This document shows positions 44,341 through 53,864 of a stretch of 64,000 nt of DNA, piece after piece; position 1 is the stretch's first letter; the number at the start of each line of letters is the position of its first letter. A program made the position numbers and the translations under genes. Below the pieces are notes generated by a model. It did not search any database. It was not told the origin of the DNA and was given only the letters and a program-made list of their open reading frames with translations. The stretch covers positions 1-64,000 of the forward strand of contig CAMARR010000005.1 of the NCBI GenBank assembly GCA_945860915.1. Direction: 5' to 3'. The stretch is from Candidatus Kuenenia stuttgartensis (lineage in GTDB: Bacteria > Planctomycetota > GCA-002687715 > CAIWVZ01).

Positions 44341-46290
44341 GTGGTGGCACTCCTCACCCAAGATCCACGCATGTCCGAACGCTCGCCATCGCACACCCTG
44401 ATAGCTCTCATACCCGCCCTCCTTGCGGTTGCAATCGGCTGGGGTGGGCTGCACGGTGCGTTCGTACGTGATGATCTCGATTATGTCTCGGGCAACCCGC
44501 ATGTAGTCTGCGGAGTGTCGCCATGGGTCGCGTGGAACTCTCCCTTCCAGCCGCTGAAATCGCTTGGCCTTTGGCGACCGCTAGCCACGGTGTCCCTCGC
44601 CCTCGATGCGAAAATCGCGCACAGCACCGGCGATCCCTCGACGACGTGGCCCTTCCACCTCACGAACTTGCTGCTTGCCGGTATCGCAGCCGGCGCGACT
44701 GCGCTTCTCGCTTTGCGACTAGGTGTCAGTTCGGTTGGGAGCGTTATCGCCGGCGCCGCCGTCGCGCTTCACCCCGCGCGAACCGAAGCGGTGCTTTGGA
44801 TCTCCGGGCGCGCAGAGTGCCTCATGACGGCGGCGGTGCTTGCAACCCTTCTCTTGGCATTTCGCCCTTCAAACTTAAGACGCGATCTCACTCTCGCGGT
44901 GTTGACGTTTTTAGCGTGTAGTTCCAAGGAGCAAGCGTTCGTGTTGCCGATGCTTGTGGCGTTGCTCCCTTTCGACTCCTCTCGAGAGCGCATCCGCGCC
45001 ATGGCCCCTGTTGTCCTCGCGACCAGCGTGACGTTTACATGGCGCACCTTGGTCGTCGGCGGACCTGGACTCGCCGACGGGATGAGCGTCCTGCCTGGTG
45101 TCGGCTTCGTCGAACGCATCCCTTACGGCTTGGCGTTTCTAGGTGACTATCTCCTCTCGGCGTTCGGATCGACCCTCATATCTGAATATGACGAACCAAG
45201 ATCGGCCCCCTCGGGCTCGAGTTTCTTGTCACAAGTTGGAATCCTGTCCCTATTCCTTGCCATCGCTGTACTCGTAGCGGGTAAGGCACGCGGGTATTGG
45301 AAAAAGGGTCTAAGCGCATCTGATGACACAGCGCCCAACAGAGCTGCCGAGTTTGGGGTTTGGTTGTTCATTGTTCCGCTACTTCCCGTCCTCAATGTGT
45401 TGATGCGGACCGGTGAGCATTTTGCCGAGCGCTTCTTGGCCTTGCCGCTTTGTGGGTTCGCAATCCACTACTGCGGGCTCCTCTTCCGCGAGACCAGGTC
45501 ACAGCCCACAAGCGTAATCCGTCGTTACGCGATTCCGTTCGCGGCCACGATCTTGCTCATCGCGTGTGGCTCCGCATTTCAACGTCGTATCGATGATTGG
45601 GCGTCACCCGACGCCGTCGTCGCCGCGCTCATGCGTGATACCCCGAACTCAGCCTCGGCAACATTCCTTGCTTCAGCGCAAGCACTCGAGCCAGCCGAAT
45701 CCGGCCGAAATCGGAATCCGGCGGCGGGACGCGAGTACCTTCGACTGACACTCGAGCGCCATCCACAGCACATTGGAGCACGCACGGCGCTCGCGCTTCT
45801 CGACGCCCAAGAGGCCGAGCGTACGGGCGACCAACTGAAACTTCGTCAGACCCGGCTGTTTCTCGAAGAGACGCTCGCCATGGCTCCGGCATGCGACCAG
45901 ATTCGCGGCGCACTGGGGCTCGTCGCAAAGGCGCAAGGCGACAACAAGACTGCTATCGCAATGCTTGAGGCTGAACTCACGCGAATGCCTGCGCACCTCG
46001 CATGGGCGCTTCCTTTGGCAGAGCTACTCGATGGCCAAGGCGACCGACTCGGTGCCGCTTCGGTTCGCCAACGGGTGGAACGAGCCATGCGCAACCAGTG
46101 GCGCATCGAACCCGGATTTGCTCCGGTAGCCGCATCCTACGTCTGGGCACTTGCTGAGCCGCTAGGGCAACCCTTGGAGGCGCTAGATGTACTCAACGCC
46201 TCGCTCAAGGCCGCCGAGGTCCCGAACATGAGGACTCAGCTCGAAGGGCTACGCACCGCGCTTCGAGACCGCGGTTCGTTGCCGAGGTAG
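44341..46290 (+). CDS. TMTC-like membrane protein with C-terminal TPR region
   Basis: 649 residues, GTG start at 44341 with AAAGGA (44328-44333) seven bases ahead; an ATG at 44371 is possible. The N-terminal 420 residues are membrane-spanning with clear GT-C/TMTC marks: the acidic pair in AFVRDDLDYV, GLWRPLATVSLALD, and LHPARTEAVLWISGRAECL. The last 200 residues are TPR-like. Eukaryotic relatives are O-mannosyltransferases; here a glycosyltransferase role for surface proteins is plausible but unproven. Convergent with ridA, with only three bases in between. Confidence 0.78.
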   Translation: MVALLTQDPRMSERSPSHTLIALIPALLAVAIGWGGLHGAFVRDDLDYVSGNPHVVCGVSPWVAWNSPFQPLKSLGLWRPLATVSLALDAKIAHSTGDPSTTWPFHLTNLLLAGIAAGATALLALRLGVSSVGSVIAGAAVALHPARTEAVLWISGRAECLMTAAVLATLLLAFRPSNLRRDLTLAVLTFLACSSKEQAFVLPMLVALLPFDSSRERIRAMAPVVLATSVTFTWRTLVVGGPGLADGMSVLPGVGFVERIPYGLAFLGDYLLSAFGSTLISEYDEPRSAPSGSSFLSQVGILSLFLAIAVLVAGKARGYWKKGLSASDDTAPNRAAEFGVWLFIVPLLPVLNVLMRTGEHFAERFLALPLCGFAIHYCGLLFRETRSQPTSVIRRYAIPFAATILLIACGSAFQRRIDDWASPDAVVAALMRDTPNSASATFLASAQALEPAESGRNRNPAAGREYLRLTLERHPQHIGARTALALLDAQEAERTGDQLKLRQTRLFLEETLAMAPACDQIRGALGLVAKAQGDNKTAIAMLEAELTRMPAHLAWALPLAELLDGQGDRLGAASVRQRVERAMRNQWRIEPGFAPVAASYVWALAEPLGQPLEALDVLNASLKAAEVPNMRTQLEGLRTALRDRGSLPR

Positions 46291-46293
46291 CTC

Positions 46294-46710
46294 TTAGCGG
46301 TGAGATAGGCGCCGAGCGTGGCCGATCAGCGCAACGCAGTCGATCTCGACCAACGCGTCCTTTGGAAGCCGCGATGCCTCAACGGTGGCCCGGGCGGGCG
46401 GGTCTTGGGTGAACATCTTCGCGTACTCTGCGTTCATCGCAGCAAAATCATCCATGGACCGCAGATAGACCGTGCATTTCACGACATCGCGCGCGTCACA
46501 TCCGGCCGCAGCGAGCACCGCCGCAAGATTCGCAAGGACTTGAATCGTCTGATCCGTGACGTCGCCCGGCACGAGCGTGCCAGTCGAAGGATTAATCGCC
46601 ACCTGACCGGAGCACCACACCATGCCATTTGCGATGACGGCTTGGCTATAGGGTCCGATCGCAGCTGGCGCGGCAGTCGTACGAACGATGGATGTCATGT
46701 GGTCGGTCAT
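46294..46710 (-). CDS. ridA: RidA/YjgF-family enamine/imine deaminase
   Basis: 138 residues. RidA hydrolyses reactive 2-aminoacrylate and similar imines from PLP enzymes. Signatures: AAPAAIGPYSQAV at the N terminus, WCSGQVAINPSTG, VVKCTVYLRSMDDFAAMNAEY, PARATVEASRLPKDALVEIDCVAL; the catalytic Arg is in PPARATVE. The start overlaps the coaD stop by four bases (ATGA). Confidence 0.95.
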   Translation of the reverse strand: MTDHMTSIVRTTAAPAAIGPYSQAVIANGMVWCSGQVAINPSTGTLVPGDVTDQTIQVLANLAAVLAAAGCDARDVVKCTVYLRSMDDFAAMNAEYAKMFTQDPPARATVEASRLPKDALVEIDCVALIGHARRLSHR

Positions 46711-47201
46711 GGTCGATTCTCAGGCTTAAGGCGTGTTCGGAGCATTGCAGAGACGTGCGGTGGGACAAACGCGTCAACGGAACCACCCACTGAAACAATC
46801 TCTTTGATGAGTCGGCTCGACGTGAAGGACCATCGCTCCCCCGGCATCACGAAGACGCTCTCGATCTCGGGAGCGAAGGAGCGATTGGTCAGCGCCATGG
46901 CGTATTCGGACTCGAAGTCGGACACAGTCCGGAGCCCGCGAAGGATGACGCTGAGGCCACGGGCACGAGCAAAGTCCACGGCAAGGCCATGAAAAATCTC
47001 GATTTCAACGTTCGGCAGGTCGGAGACCTCCGACCGAATCATGTCGGCCCGCTCCTCAGCCGTAAATAGTGGCCGCTTCTCCGAGTTTCTGCCGACAGCA
47101 ATCACGAGGCAGTCAAAGAGCGCGGCGGCACGACGAATCAAGTCGAGGTGGCCGTAGGTCACCGGGTCAAAGCTCCCCGGATATATCGCTCGATTCTTCA
47201 T
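46707..47201 (-). CDS. coaD: Phosphopantetheine adenylyltransferase CoaD
   Basis: 164 residues. Makes dephospho-CoA from phosphopantetheine and ATP, the fourth step of CoA synthesis. Nucleotidyltransferase motif GSFDPVTYGHLDLI (9-22) with the TxGH element, then VGRNSEKRPLFT, VILRGLRTVSDFESEYAMALTNR and SSRLIKEI with the ISSTxVR-like block. Normal length. First gene of a coaD-ridA pair, divergent from metG. Confidence 0.96.
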   Translation of the reverse strand: MKNRAIYPGSFDPVTYGHLDLIRRAAALFDCLVIAVGRNSEKRPLFTAEERADMIRSEVSDLPNVEIEIFHGLAVDFARARGLSVILRGLRTVSDFESEYAMALTNRSFAPEIESVFVMPGERWSFTSSRLIKEIVSVGGSVDAFVPPHVSAMLRTRLKPENRP

Positions 47202-47281
47202 GGCGAGGTCCCTCGGTCAACCACCAAACAGGGTGGATAGTTCCGGATGCTATCAGCAAAGGCGAATCGTCGAGGACGCGC

Positions 47282-47287
47282 TAACAT
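47282..47287 (+). promoter_or_regulatory. Possible -10 box directly before metG
   Basis: TAACAT ends six bases before the metG ATG, and no Shine-Dalgarno sequence is seen, so the mRNA could be leaderless. No good -35 box is found 16-18 bases upstream, so this is weak. Confidence 0.3.
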
Positions 47288-47293
47288 CCTCCC

Positions 47294-48820
47294 ATGCGCT
47301 TTTATCTAACCACCGCGATTGACTACTGCAATGGCAAGCCCCACTTGGGAACCGCCTACGAGAAAGTCACCGCAGACGTTCTTGCTCGGGCTCACCGCGC
47401 GAGAGGCCGCGATGTGCGGTTCCTCATGGGCAACGACGAGCACGCCATCAAGATCGAACAGGCGGCGCGCGACCGAGGGCTTGAGCCCATCGCGTGGTGC
47501 GACCAGATGGAAGCTCTGTTTCGGGAAACATGGGACGCCCTCGGCTGCTCCTACGACGTCTTCATTCGTACCACCGAGCCACGCCACCATCGGGCGGTGC
47601 AAGAATTTCTCCGTCGCATTAAGGATGGCGGCGATCTCTACCTCGGCTCCTACGAAGGTTGGTTCTGCACCGGTTGCGAGGCCTTTAAGAAGCCTGAGGA
47701 GCTCACCGACGAACGCTGTCCTGACCACGTGTCATTGGTCCCGAAGTGGCTGAAGGAAGAGAACTGGTTCTTCCGTCTTTCCAAGTACCGCGACCCGCTT
47801 CTGGCGCATTTCAAAGACAACCCCACCTTCGTTCAACCCGACTTCCGTCGCAACGAGCTCGTGGCCTTTCTTGAGCGCGGCCTAGAAGACGTCTCGATTT
47901 CTCGCCGCACGACGTGGGGCGTCCCATTCCCCTTCGACTCGGAAGCCAAGGTCTACGTCTGGTTCGACGCGCTGATCAACTACGCAACCGGCGCGGGATT
48001 CGCGACCGACGATAAGGAGTTCGCGACTTGGTGGCCAGCGGATCTCCACATCGTTGGAAAGGACATCACTCGATTCCATGGCATCCAGTGGCCAGCGATG
48101 CTTCTCGCGGCGGGCCTTCCCCTTCCACGTCGGATCTTCGGACACGGCTACGTGAATGCGCTCGGAAGTCGATTGAGCAAGTCGGCCGGATCGAAAGTGG
48201 ACCCCAAGGACCTTGCGGATCACGTCACAGCTGACGCGCTTAGGTACTACCTCTGCCGCGAGGCTGCCTACGGGGCGGACCTCGAGTGGTCCGACGAACG
48301 ACTCTATGCCCGGGCGAATTCGGATCTCGCGAACTCGCTCGGCAATCTACTTTCGCGAGCCACCGCGATGGTGCACAAGTGGTTCGGGGGAACTGTCTCC
48401 GCGGACATCTCCAACTCGCCCTTAGTCGAAGAAGCGCGCGTGGCGATTGCACGCGTCGAAGCCGCCGTCGATCTTTGTGCCTTGCAGGAAGTGGCTTCGA
48501 TCCCTATGGAATTGGTGGCAAAAGCGAACCTCCACGTCGATCAGAAGGCTCCGTGGGCCTTGGCGAAAGACCCGGCGCGCCGCGAAGAGCTCGCCTATGT
48601 CCTGACGGAGATTATTCACCTGACTTTCATCGCCGGGTCTCTCCTTTTACCCATCATGCCGACCAAGATGGGCGAGCTCATTCGTCGCCTGACTGGCTCT
48701 GCTCCTTTGGGCCATGGCGACTGGGTCAATCTGGGAACTCGTTTTATCGCGAAGGATCGCGTGCTTGAACAGGGGACGCCGCTGTTCCCGCGCATCGAGC
48801 CGCCCACCTCCGAAACATGA
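47294..48820 (+). CDS. metG: Methionyl-tRNA synthetase
   Basis: 508 residues, the short form without a C-terminal tRNA-binding domain. Class I signatures: the HIGH motif as PHLGT (16-20) and the KMSKS motif as RLSKS (293-297). A zinc knuckle CTGC...CPDH lies in the connective domain (about residues 126-147), and VYVWFDALINY and KDITRFHGIQWPAML are typical. Charges tRNA-Met in the cytoplasm. Its last four bases overlap the histidine kinase start (ATGA). Confidence 0.96.
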   Translation: MRFYLTTAIDYCNGKPHLGTAYEKVTADVLARAHRARGRDVRFLMGNDEHAIKIEQAARDRGLEPIAWCDQMEALFRETWDALGCSYDVFIRTTEPRHHRAVQEFLRRIKDGGDLYLGSYEGWFCTGCEAFKKPEELTDERCPDHVSLVPKWLKEENWFFRLSKYRDPLLAHFKDNPTFVQPDFRRNELVAFLERGLEDVSISRRTTWGVPFPFDSEAKVYVWFDALINYATGAGFATDDKEFATWWPADLHIVGKDITRFHGIQWPAMLLAAGLPLPRRIFGHGYVNALGSRLSKSAGSKVDPKDLADHVTADALRYYLCREAAYGADLEWSDERLYARANSDLANSLGNLLSRATAMVHKWFGGTVSADISNSPLVEEARVAIARVEAAVDLCALQEVASIPMELVAKANLHVDQKAPWALAKDPARREELAYVLTEIIHLTFIAGSLLLPIMPTKMGELIRRLTGSAPLGHGDWVNLGTRFIAKDRVLEQGTPLFPRIEPPTSET

Positions 48821-50787
48821 TCCGACTCAGGAGCATTCGTGCGCAGTTAGTCCTTTGGGTTGCCCTCCTCGCCCTCATTCCTGCGACTTTAATCGGCGCT
48901 GCAGTGTGGTTTGAGTATCGCTCCGCGATGACCGATGCCGTCGTGGAAGCGTGGCTTACCCGGCTTGCCAGAGAAACTGCCGTTGGCATCGAGCGCGAAC
49001 TGATTTACACCGGAACGACGCTTGCCGATTGGGCGGCCGACACCTCGGTGCAACACGGTCTCCTCGCGGCTCGGTTCGCGCCGACTGCTCCCGCAAACCT
49101 AGGTTCCGTTCTCGGTGCGAAGGCGGCTCGCCAAGGAGACATTGAGCTCGTGCTTGCAGTCAACCTAATTGGCGACATCGTGGCCGCAGGAACGGCTGAT
49201 AGAGCTCTGTTGCCTGACCCACTCGTTGGGAAACGCCTCGCGGAATCCGATGCTCAGTGGCCGTCCGACTTCCCCTCGATGACGCCTCCCGAAGACCGCG
49301 CAATCTGTATCGGCCGCTTTCGTCCTCGGGTCATGCCAGAGATCGGTCGATCACCGTCGACCCGCGCAGATGGCTGGATGCTTGGATTCGTAGCTGGGGT
49401 CTACTTTGAAGGGGCCCCTGTCGGGTCCATCGTTGCATTCCGCAAGATGACGGCCTTTCAACGGATTCTCGATGGTGTCGAGGCCCGGTTCAGCGAGCCT
49501 GTGGGCGGAGATCTGCGCTACGGGACCGGGTATCCGTTCCTGTTCGACTCTGACGCAAACACGACGATCGCTCATGCGAATCGCGATTTGATTGGCACGC
49601 GACTCATCGAGGATCACGGACTTGGGATCCTCCGAGACGAAGTGATGAAGCGTCCGAACGGTGTGTTCCGATACGAATTCCCCCAGGGGAATCCGAAGAC
49701 GGCCGGATTCGCTTCGACAAATCCCGACCTCATGAACGGCCGACGATGGTATGTCGGCGTCGGTATCGACGACCACGACATCTATCGGGGTGTACGCGGT
49801 GTAGCTCCCGTCCTCATCGCCGTCGGAATGGGCTCCGCATTGTTGACTTTTGTCCTTTCATATCTCGCTGCGCGAAAAATGACGCGCCCACTCCGTGCTT
49901 TCTCGGTTGAAGCGCGACGCATCGCATCAGGCGACGGCAGCGGACGACTCGCCGCGATTGGAGACCCCGAGATCGACGAGTTGGCAGACGCGCTCAACGC
50001 GATCGCCCGCCGAGTCGGCGAGCTCCACGAAGAGATGGACCGCGCGCGAGCAGATGCTGCTTTCAAGGGTATGGCGCGGCAAGTTGCGCACGAGATCAAG
50101 AATGCAATTGCACCCATTGCGATGATGGCCCAACAGGTTGCGAGGTTCACGCACCAGGAGGACTCGAGCAGTGCAAAGAAAATCGCTGAGTATGCTCAGC
50201 ATATCGGCGATCACTGCAAGTCGTTAAAGCGATTAGCCGAGACGTTCGCCCAAGTCGGAGCTCCTCCCGCACTCCGGCTTGAGTCCTTGGAAGTCTTGCC
50301 ATTCCTTGAGCACTGCATCGAATCACAAGTCCGACATCGCGAGGGTATCTCGATCATAGAGCATCACGACCTACCCATCGGCACGAGGATCCGTGGTGAC
50401 AGAGACTCGCTCTCGCGCGTCATCCTCAATGTGATCAACAACGCCGTCGAAGCAATGAACGACCAGGGGACGCTGACATTCGCTTCCAATCTCGCCCGGG
50501 AAGGCCATGAACACGTCGTCGTGATTGCTATCTCGGATTCCGGGCGTGGCATTCCCGCCGAAGATCTTCCAAAGCTATTCTCCCCCAACTTCTCGACACG
50601 CACCTCGGGGACCGGCCTCGGATTGTTCCAATGTCGCAGCACCGTCGAGGAGCATGGTGGGCGCATCACTGTGGAATCAGTTCTTGGGCAAGGCGCGACG
50701 TTCACTATCTTCCTGCCGCTCGACACCGGTTCCGTCTCATCACACCCAGACGAACTCAGAACCGAGACCATCAACATTCAACGCTGA
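48817..50787 (+). CDS. Membrane sensor histidine kinase
   Basis: 656 residues. Helix 1 (about 10-32), a periplasmic domain of about 290 residues of dCache type (YGTGYPFLFDSDANTTIAHANRDLIG), helix 2 (about 328-350), a HAMP domain, then the kinase core: H box MARQVAHEIKNAIAP (His425), N box NVINNAVEAM, G1 DSGRGIP, F box LFSPNFSTR, G2 GTGLGL. It resembles NtrY/NtrB-type kinases. No response regulator gene lies nearby, so the partner is elsewhere. Translation starts within the metG stop. Confidence 0.9.
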   Translation: MIRLRSIRAQLVLWVALLALIPATLIGAAVWFEYRSAMTDAVVEAWLTRLARETAVGIERELIYTGTTLADWAADTSVQHGLLAARFAPTAPANLGSVLGAKAARQGDIELVLAVNLIGDIVAAGTADRALLPDPLVGKRLAESDAQWPSDFPSMTPPEDRAICIGRFRPRVMPEIGRSPSTRADGWMLGFVAGVYFEGAPVGSIVAFRKMTAFQRILDGVEARFSEPVGGDLRYGTGYPFLFDSDANTTIAHANRDLIGTRLIEDHGLGILRDEVMKRPNGVFRYEFPQGNPKTAGFASTNPDLMNGRRWYVGVGIDDHDIYRGVRGVAPVLIAVGMGSALLTFVLSYLAARKMTRPLRAFSVEARRIASGDGSGRLAAIGDPEIDELADALNAIARRVGELHEEMDRARADAAFKGMARQVAHEIKNAIAPIAMMAQQVARFTHQEDSSSAKKIAEYAQHIGDHCKSLKRLAETFAQVGAPPALRLESLEVLPFLEHCIESQVRHREGISIIEHHDLPIGTRIRGDRDSLSRVILNVINNAVEAMNDQGTLTFASNLAREGHEHVVVIAISDSGRGIPAEDLPKLFSPNFSTRTSGTGLGLFQCRSTVEEHGGRITVESVLGQGATFTIFLPLDTGSVSSHPDELRTETINIQR

Positions 50788-50832
50788 CCTCGAAGGGCGA
50801 CGATGCCGTAAAACCCGGCGTCTTGCGGGTTG

Positions 50833-52839
50833 ATGGTCACATTCAGCTTGGCGTTCCTGCTGCAACAGGCGGCGGCGCTCTCATTTAGTCCAGTTCAACT
50901 TGCGACCCTCATCGCTGGGTCACTGGCCATCGTCGCTGCCTGGTGGTGCGAGAGCCGCGAGCTTCGTCCCCACCTTGGCCCTGCGACAATCGGGGTAGCG
51001 CTGGGTCTTCTACTCCCTTGTCCCAGTCCACGCGTTGTCGTGCCTATAGACGGCGCTCGCGGCCCCTTCACGTTGATAGGTTCGGTCGCGAGCGGCGCAT
51101 GTGAAGTCGATGACGGAATTCAGTTCGGCCTCGACGGTGGGGTCTCGGTCCTGATCCCGAATTCGAATGCCGCGCCCTTCCCAGGCGACGTCATTCAACT
51201 GGTCGGAAGTTGGTCGGATGAGCGAACGAGGTTCATTGCCGCAAGCTCTGAAGCAGTTTCCTTGGTTTCACCCTCACATTGGTTGCATCCTCTGCGCATG
51301 CTGGAAGTGCTTCGTCGATCGCTGCGCGATCGGTTGACCCACCGACTGCCGCCTGATGTTGCAGGATTCATGCGTGCCGTCGCCCTCGGCGACCGCGCGC
51401 TGCCAAAAGACGCACGAAAATGGTGCGCAACCGCCGGAGTCCTCCATCTCATCGCGGTCAGCGGGTCGCACTTAAGTCTCGTCCTAGCTGGCCTCGGCTT
51501 CGTCACACGTCGTGCCGGAGTCCTCGCGATCGCCATCGGGCTCTACGCCATGCTGACCGGACTCGAATCTCCGGTGCTTCGCAGCCTTATTCCCGCGCTA
51601 GCCACGTTGGTCGGACGCGCGTGGGCCCGACAGGTCGCACCCCTACCATGGCTCTTCCTCTCAGCGGTCGTCGTTGTCGCACTCGATCGTTCAGCCCTTG
51701 TCAGCCCGGGTTTCCAGCTTTCGTGGTGCGCGTTCGCAGCCCTTCCCTCGTCCGGCGCGGATGGATGGCGAGGTCAGATCGTTGCTGGAATGCGCGCCGC
51801 CGTCGCGACGATTCCCATCATTGCATGGCATTTTTTGCGCATCCCGCTGGTGGGGATCCCCGCCACCATGCTCCTAGCACCGCTCATCCCATGCCTGCTG
51901 CTGCTCGCCGCCGGACTCATGGCATTCCCAGGAAATCCGTTGCTAGTCGCATTGGCGACATCGTCCGTCCGACTGCTCATAGACACCACCGAGTGGTTTG
52001 CGTCGCTTCCCTTTGCGACCCTCGAGATCTCGCGATGCCATCCCATTTGGCCAGGCATGTTCCTCGCATCTCTCGCTGCGCTTGCTTGGGTGCCTACCTT
52101 GCGAAGCCCACGTGCGCTGTTGTTCATCGCGATCGTGTCGGGGTTAGGAAACATCGTATCGAGCCCTCCACATGACGGGATCCACCCAATTCCGGCTGGG
52201 CGTGGATCATCAACACTCTTCATCAGCAACGGCGTCAAGGTCCTCGTCGACACAGGCCCTCCCGAAGGGCGCGTAGTTGAGTCACTCCGACGCCGCGGCG
52301 TTGACCGACTTGACGCTGTGATCATCACCCACGCCGACATCGATCACTCGGGGGGACTCAATGCGCTGATGAGGTCATTTGGAACCTGTCCCGTTTATGG
52401 GCCACCCGCTGCCCGGGACGTGGTGAAAGGATACGAATGGCACCCACTTGTCAGAGGACATTCACTCAGCTTCGACTCGTTGACTTTCGATATCCTAGGG
52501 CCTGTACATCAATCAAAGGCCCATGGCACGAACGAGACAGGACTCATCACGCTCGTCAACTGTAAGGGGCTTACTGCACTGGCTACGGGCGACGCCGAGG
52601 ACGCAGGACTCGGAGAATCACTGCGCTTCATGCCTCGACAGGTCAACCTGCTGTGGCTTCCGCACCACGGGTCCGAGTCAAAGCAACTCCCTGCACTCCT
52701 AGCACGCGTAAAACCAGACATCGCCATCGCAGCAGGTCGCGATGTCGCGCTCGCAGCCTCCACTCGGTCTCTGCTCGCTGGCCTCACGATCCCGCTCGTG
52801 CACGTGACACCAGGAAGCCATCCGCCCTCGTTCCCATAA
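50833..52839 (+). CDS. comEC: ComEC/Rec2-family DNA-uptake channel protein
   Basis: 668 residues. N-terminal helices, an OB-like domain (about 65-140), the competence membrane domain (FMRAVALGDRALPKDARKWCATAGVLHLIAVSGSHLSLVLAG), several more helices, and a C-terminal metallo-beta-lactamase-like domain (VLVDTGPPEGRVV; VIITHADIDHSGGLNAL; LLWLPHHGSES). ComEC carries single-stranded DNA across the inner membrane and its MBL domain may degrade the other strand. Starts 45 bases after the kinase gene. Natural competence would also need a pilus and ComEA, not seen here. Confidence 0.92.
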   Translation: MVTFSLAFLLQQAAALSFSPVQLATLIAGSLAIVAAWWCESRELRPHLGPATIGVALGLLLPCPSPRVVVPIDGARGPFTLIGSVASGACEVDDGIQFGLDGGVSVLIPNSNAAPFPGDVIQLVGSWSDERTRFIAASSEAVSLVSPSHWLHPLRMLEVLRRSLRDRLTHRLPPDVAGFMRAVALGDRALPKDARKWCATAGVLHLIAVSGSHLSLVLAGLGFVTRRAGVLAIAIGLYAMLTGLESPVLRSLIPALATLVGRAWARQVAPLPWLFLSAVVVVALDRSALVSPGFQLSWCAFAALPSSGADGWRGQIVAGMRAAVATIPIIAWHFLRIPLVGIPATMLLAPLIPCLLLLAAGLMAFPGNPLLVALATSSVRLLIDTTEWFASLPFATLEISRCHPIWPGMFLASLAALAWVPTLRSPRALLFIAIVSGLGNIVSSPPHDGIHPIPAGRGSSTLFISNGVKVLVDTGPPEGRVVESLRRRGVDRLDAVIITHADIDHSGGLNALMRSFGTCPVYGPPAARDVVKGYEWHPLVRGHSLSFDSLTFDILGPVHQSKAHGTNETGLITLVNCKGLTALATGDAEDAGLGESLRFMPRQVNLLWLPHHGSESKQLPALLARVKPDIAIAAGRDVALAASTRSLLAGLTIPLVHVTPGSHPPSFP

Positions 52840-52860
52840 GGGCAGCCGGACATGAACAAA

Positions 52861-52884
52861 GCCGCCACCCTTTCGGGTTGCGGC
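52861..52884. terminator. Bidirectional terminator between comEC and rpsI
   Basis: A ten-base stem with one mismatch (GCCGCCACCC with GGGTTGCGGC) closes on a four-base loop (TTTC; GAAA tetraloop on the minus strand). On the minus strand TTTG follows; it serves the convergent comEC and rpsI ends. Confidence 0.75.
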
Positions 52885-52914
52885 CTTGATCTGCCTTTGC
52901 AGGGCGTGCGTCGC

Positions 52915-53319
52915 TTAGCGCTTCGAGAACTGGAAGGAGCGGCGAGCGCCGGCCTTGCCGTACTTCTTACGTTCCTTCATGCGCGAGTCGCGCGTGAGGA
53001 AGCCATGTTCGCGCATGGCAGCTTCAAGCGTCGCATCGAGAGTCATGAGTGCGCGCGCGAGGCCCATCGTGATCGCCGAGGCTTGACCATTGAGGCCGCC
53101 ACCGAGCGAAGAAACGAGAACGTCGTACTTGGTCAGACCTTCGATGGCTCGCAGCGGGGCGGTTGCCGCGTTGCGCATCTCAACGTCTGGGAAGTAGACA
53201 TCGAGCTCGCGCTCGTTGACGCGGAAAGTGCCCGTGCCCGGGCGAACGCGGACGCGCGCCGTCGCCGACTTGCGACGACCGGTGCCCCACGTGTACTTGT
53301 TTGCTGTTGCAGTGACCAA
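52915..53319 (-). CDS. rpsI: 30S ribosomal protein S9 (uS9)
   Basis: 134 residues. Signatures: YTWGTGRRKSATARVRV at the N terminus, GGGLNGQASAITMGLARAL in the middle, and the C terminus TRDSRMKERKKYGKAGARRSFQFSKR, whose basic tail reaches the P-site tRNA. There is no ATG or GTG in place; TTG at 53319, with GGAG eight bases before it, is the best start. It follows rplM by 14 bases. Confidence 0.97.
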   Translation of the reverse strand: MVTATANKYTWGTGRRKSATARVRVRPGTGTFRVNERELDVYFPDVEMRNAATAPLRAIEGLTKYDVLVSSLGGGLNGQASAITMGLARALMTLDATLEAAMREHGFLTRDSRMKERKKYGKAGARRSFQFSKR

Positions 53320-53333
53320 GGTTCAGGCTCCGA

Positions 53334-53765
53334 TCAAGTCTTGTAGGGTTCGGGCTTCTGCGCTGCGTGCGTATGTGCAGGACCGCGGAAGACCTTGAGT
53401 TTGGTGAACATCTGTTTCCCAAGTTTGGACTTGGGGAGCATGCGGCGAACCGCGAGTTCGATGATTTCCTCGGGATGCGTCTCGATCATCTCGTAATAGG
53501 GACGCGTCTTGAGGCTACCGATGAAGCCGGTGTGGTGGCGGTAGACCTTTTGTTGAGCCTTGCGGCCAGTCACTGCGACCTTCTCAGCATTGATCACGAC
53601 GACGAAGTCGCCAGTATCGGTATGAGGAGTGTAAGTGGGCTTGTGTTTGCCCATAAGCATTGTCGCGATGCGTGTCGCGATGCGCCCAAGGATCTCTCCT
53701 TGCACGTCCACGAGCACCCATTTGGCACCAACGTGCCCGGGCTTCGCGAGAGTCGTCGTCGTCAT
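53334..53765 (-). CDS. rplM: 50S ribosomal protein L13 (uL13)
   Basis: 143 residues. Family signatures: KWVLVDVQGEILGRIAT, LMGKHKPTYTPHTDTGDFVVVINAEKVAVTG, YRHHTGFIGSLK, and LAVRRMLPKSKLGKQMFTKLKVF. rplM-rpsI is the universal gene order. The 99-base gap upstream separates it from the dcw cluster and should contain its promoter, which was not clear. Confidence 0.97.
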   Translation of the reverse strand: MTTTTLAKPGHVGAKWVLVDVQGEILGRIATRIATMLMGKHKPTYTPHTDTGDFVVVINAEKVAVTGRKAQQKVYRHHTGFIGSLKTRPYYEMIETHPEEIIELAVRRMLPKSKLGKQMFTKLKVFRGPAHTHAAQKPEPYKT

Positions 53766-53864
53766 GGCGGTGTGATCCGTACCCCGGCGGCTTTTCCCAA
53801 CGTGGGAAGATGCCTCGATCGAGGGCAGGAAACCTATCAGGCCCCAAGCTTGGGTTCAATGTCC

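Noticed and set aside
46290-46294. Possible terminator between the TMTC-like gene and ridA
   Set aside because: The convergent genes are only three bases apart and no dyad with T tract was seen in the tails.
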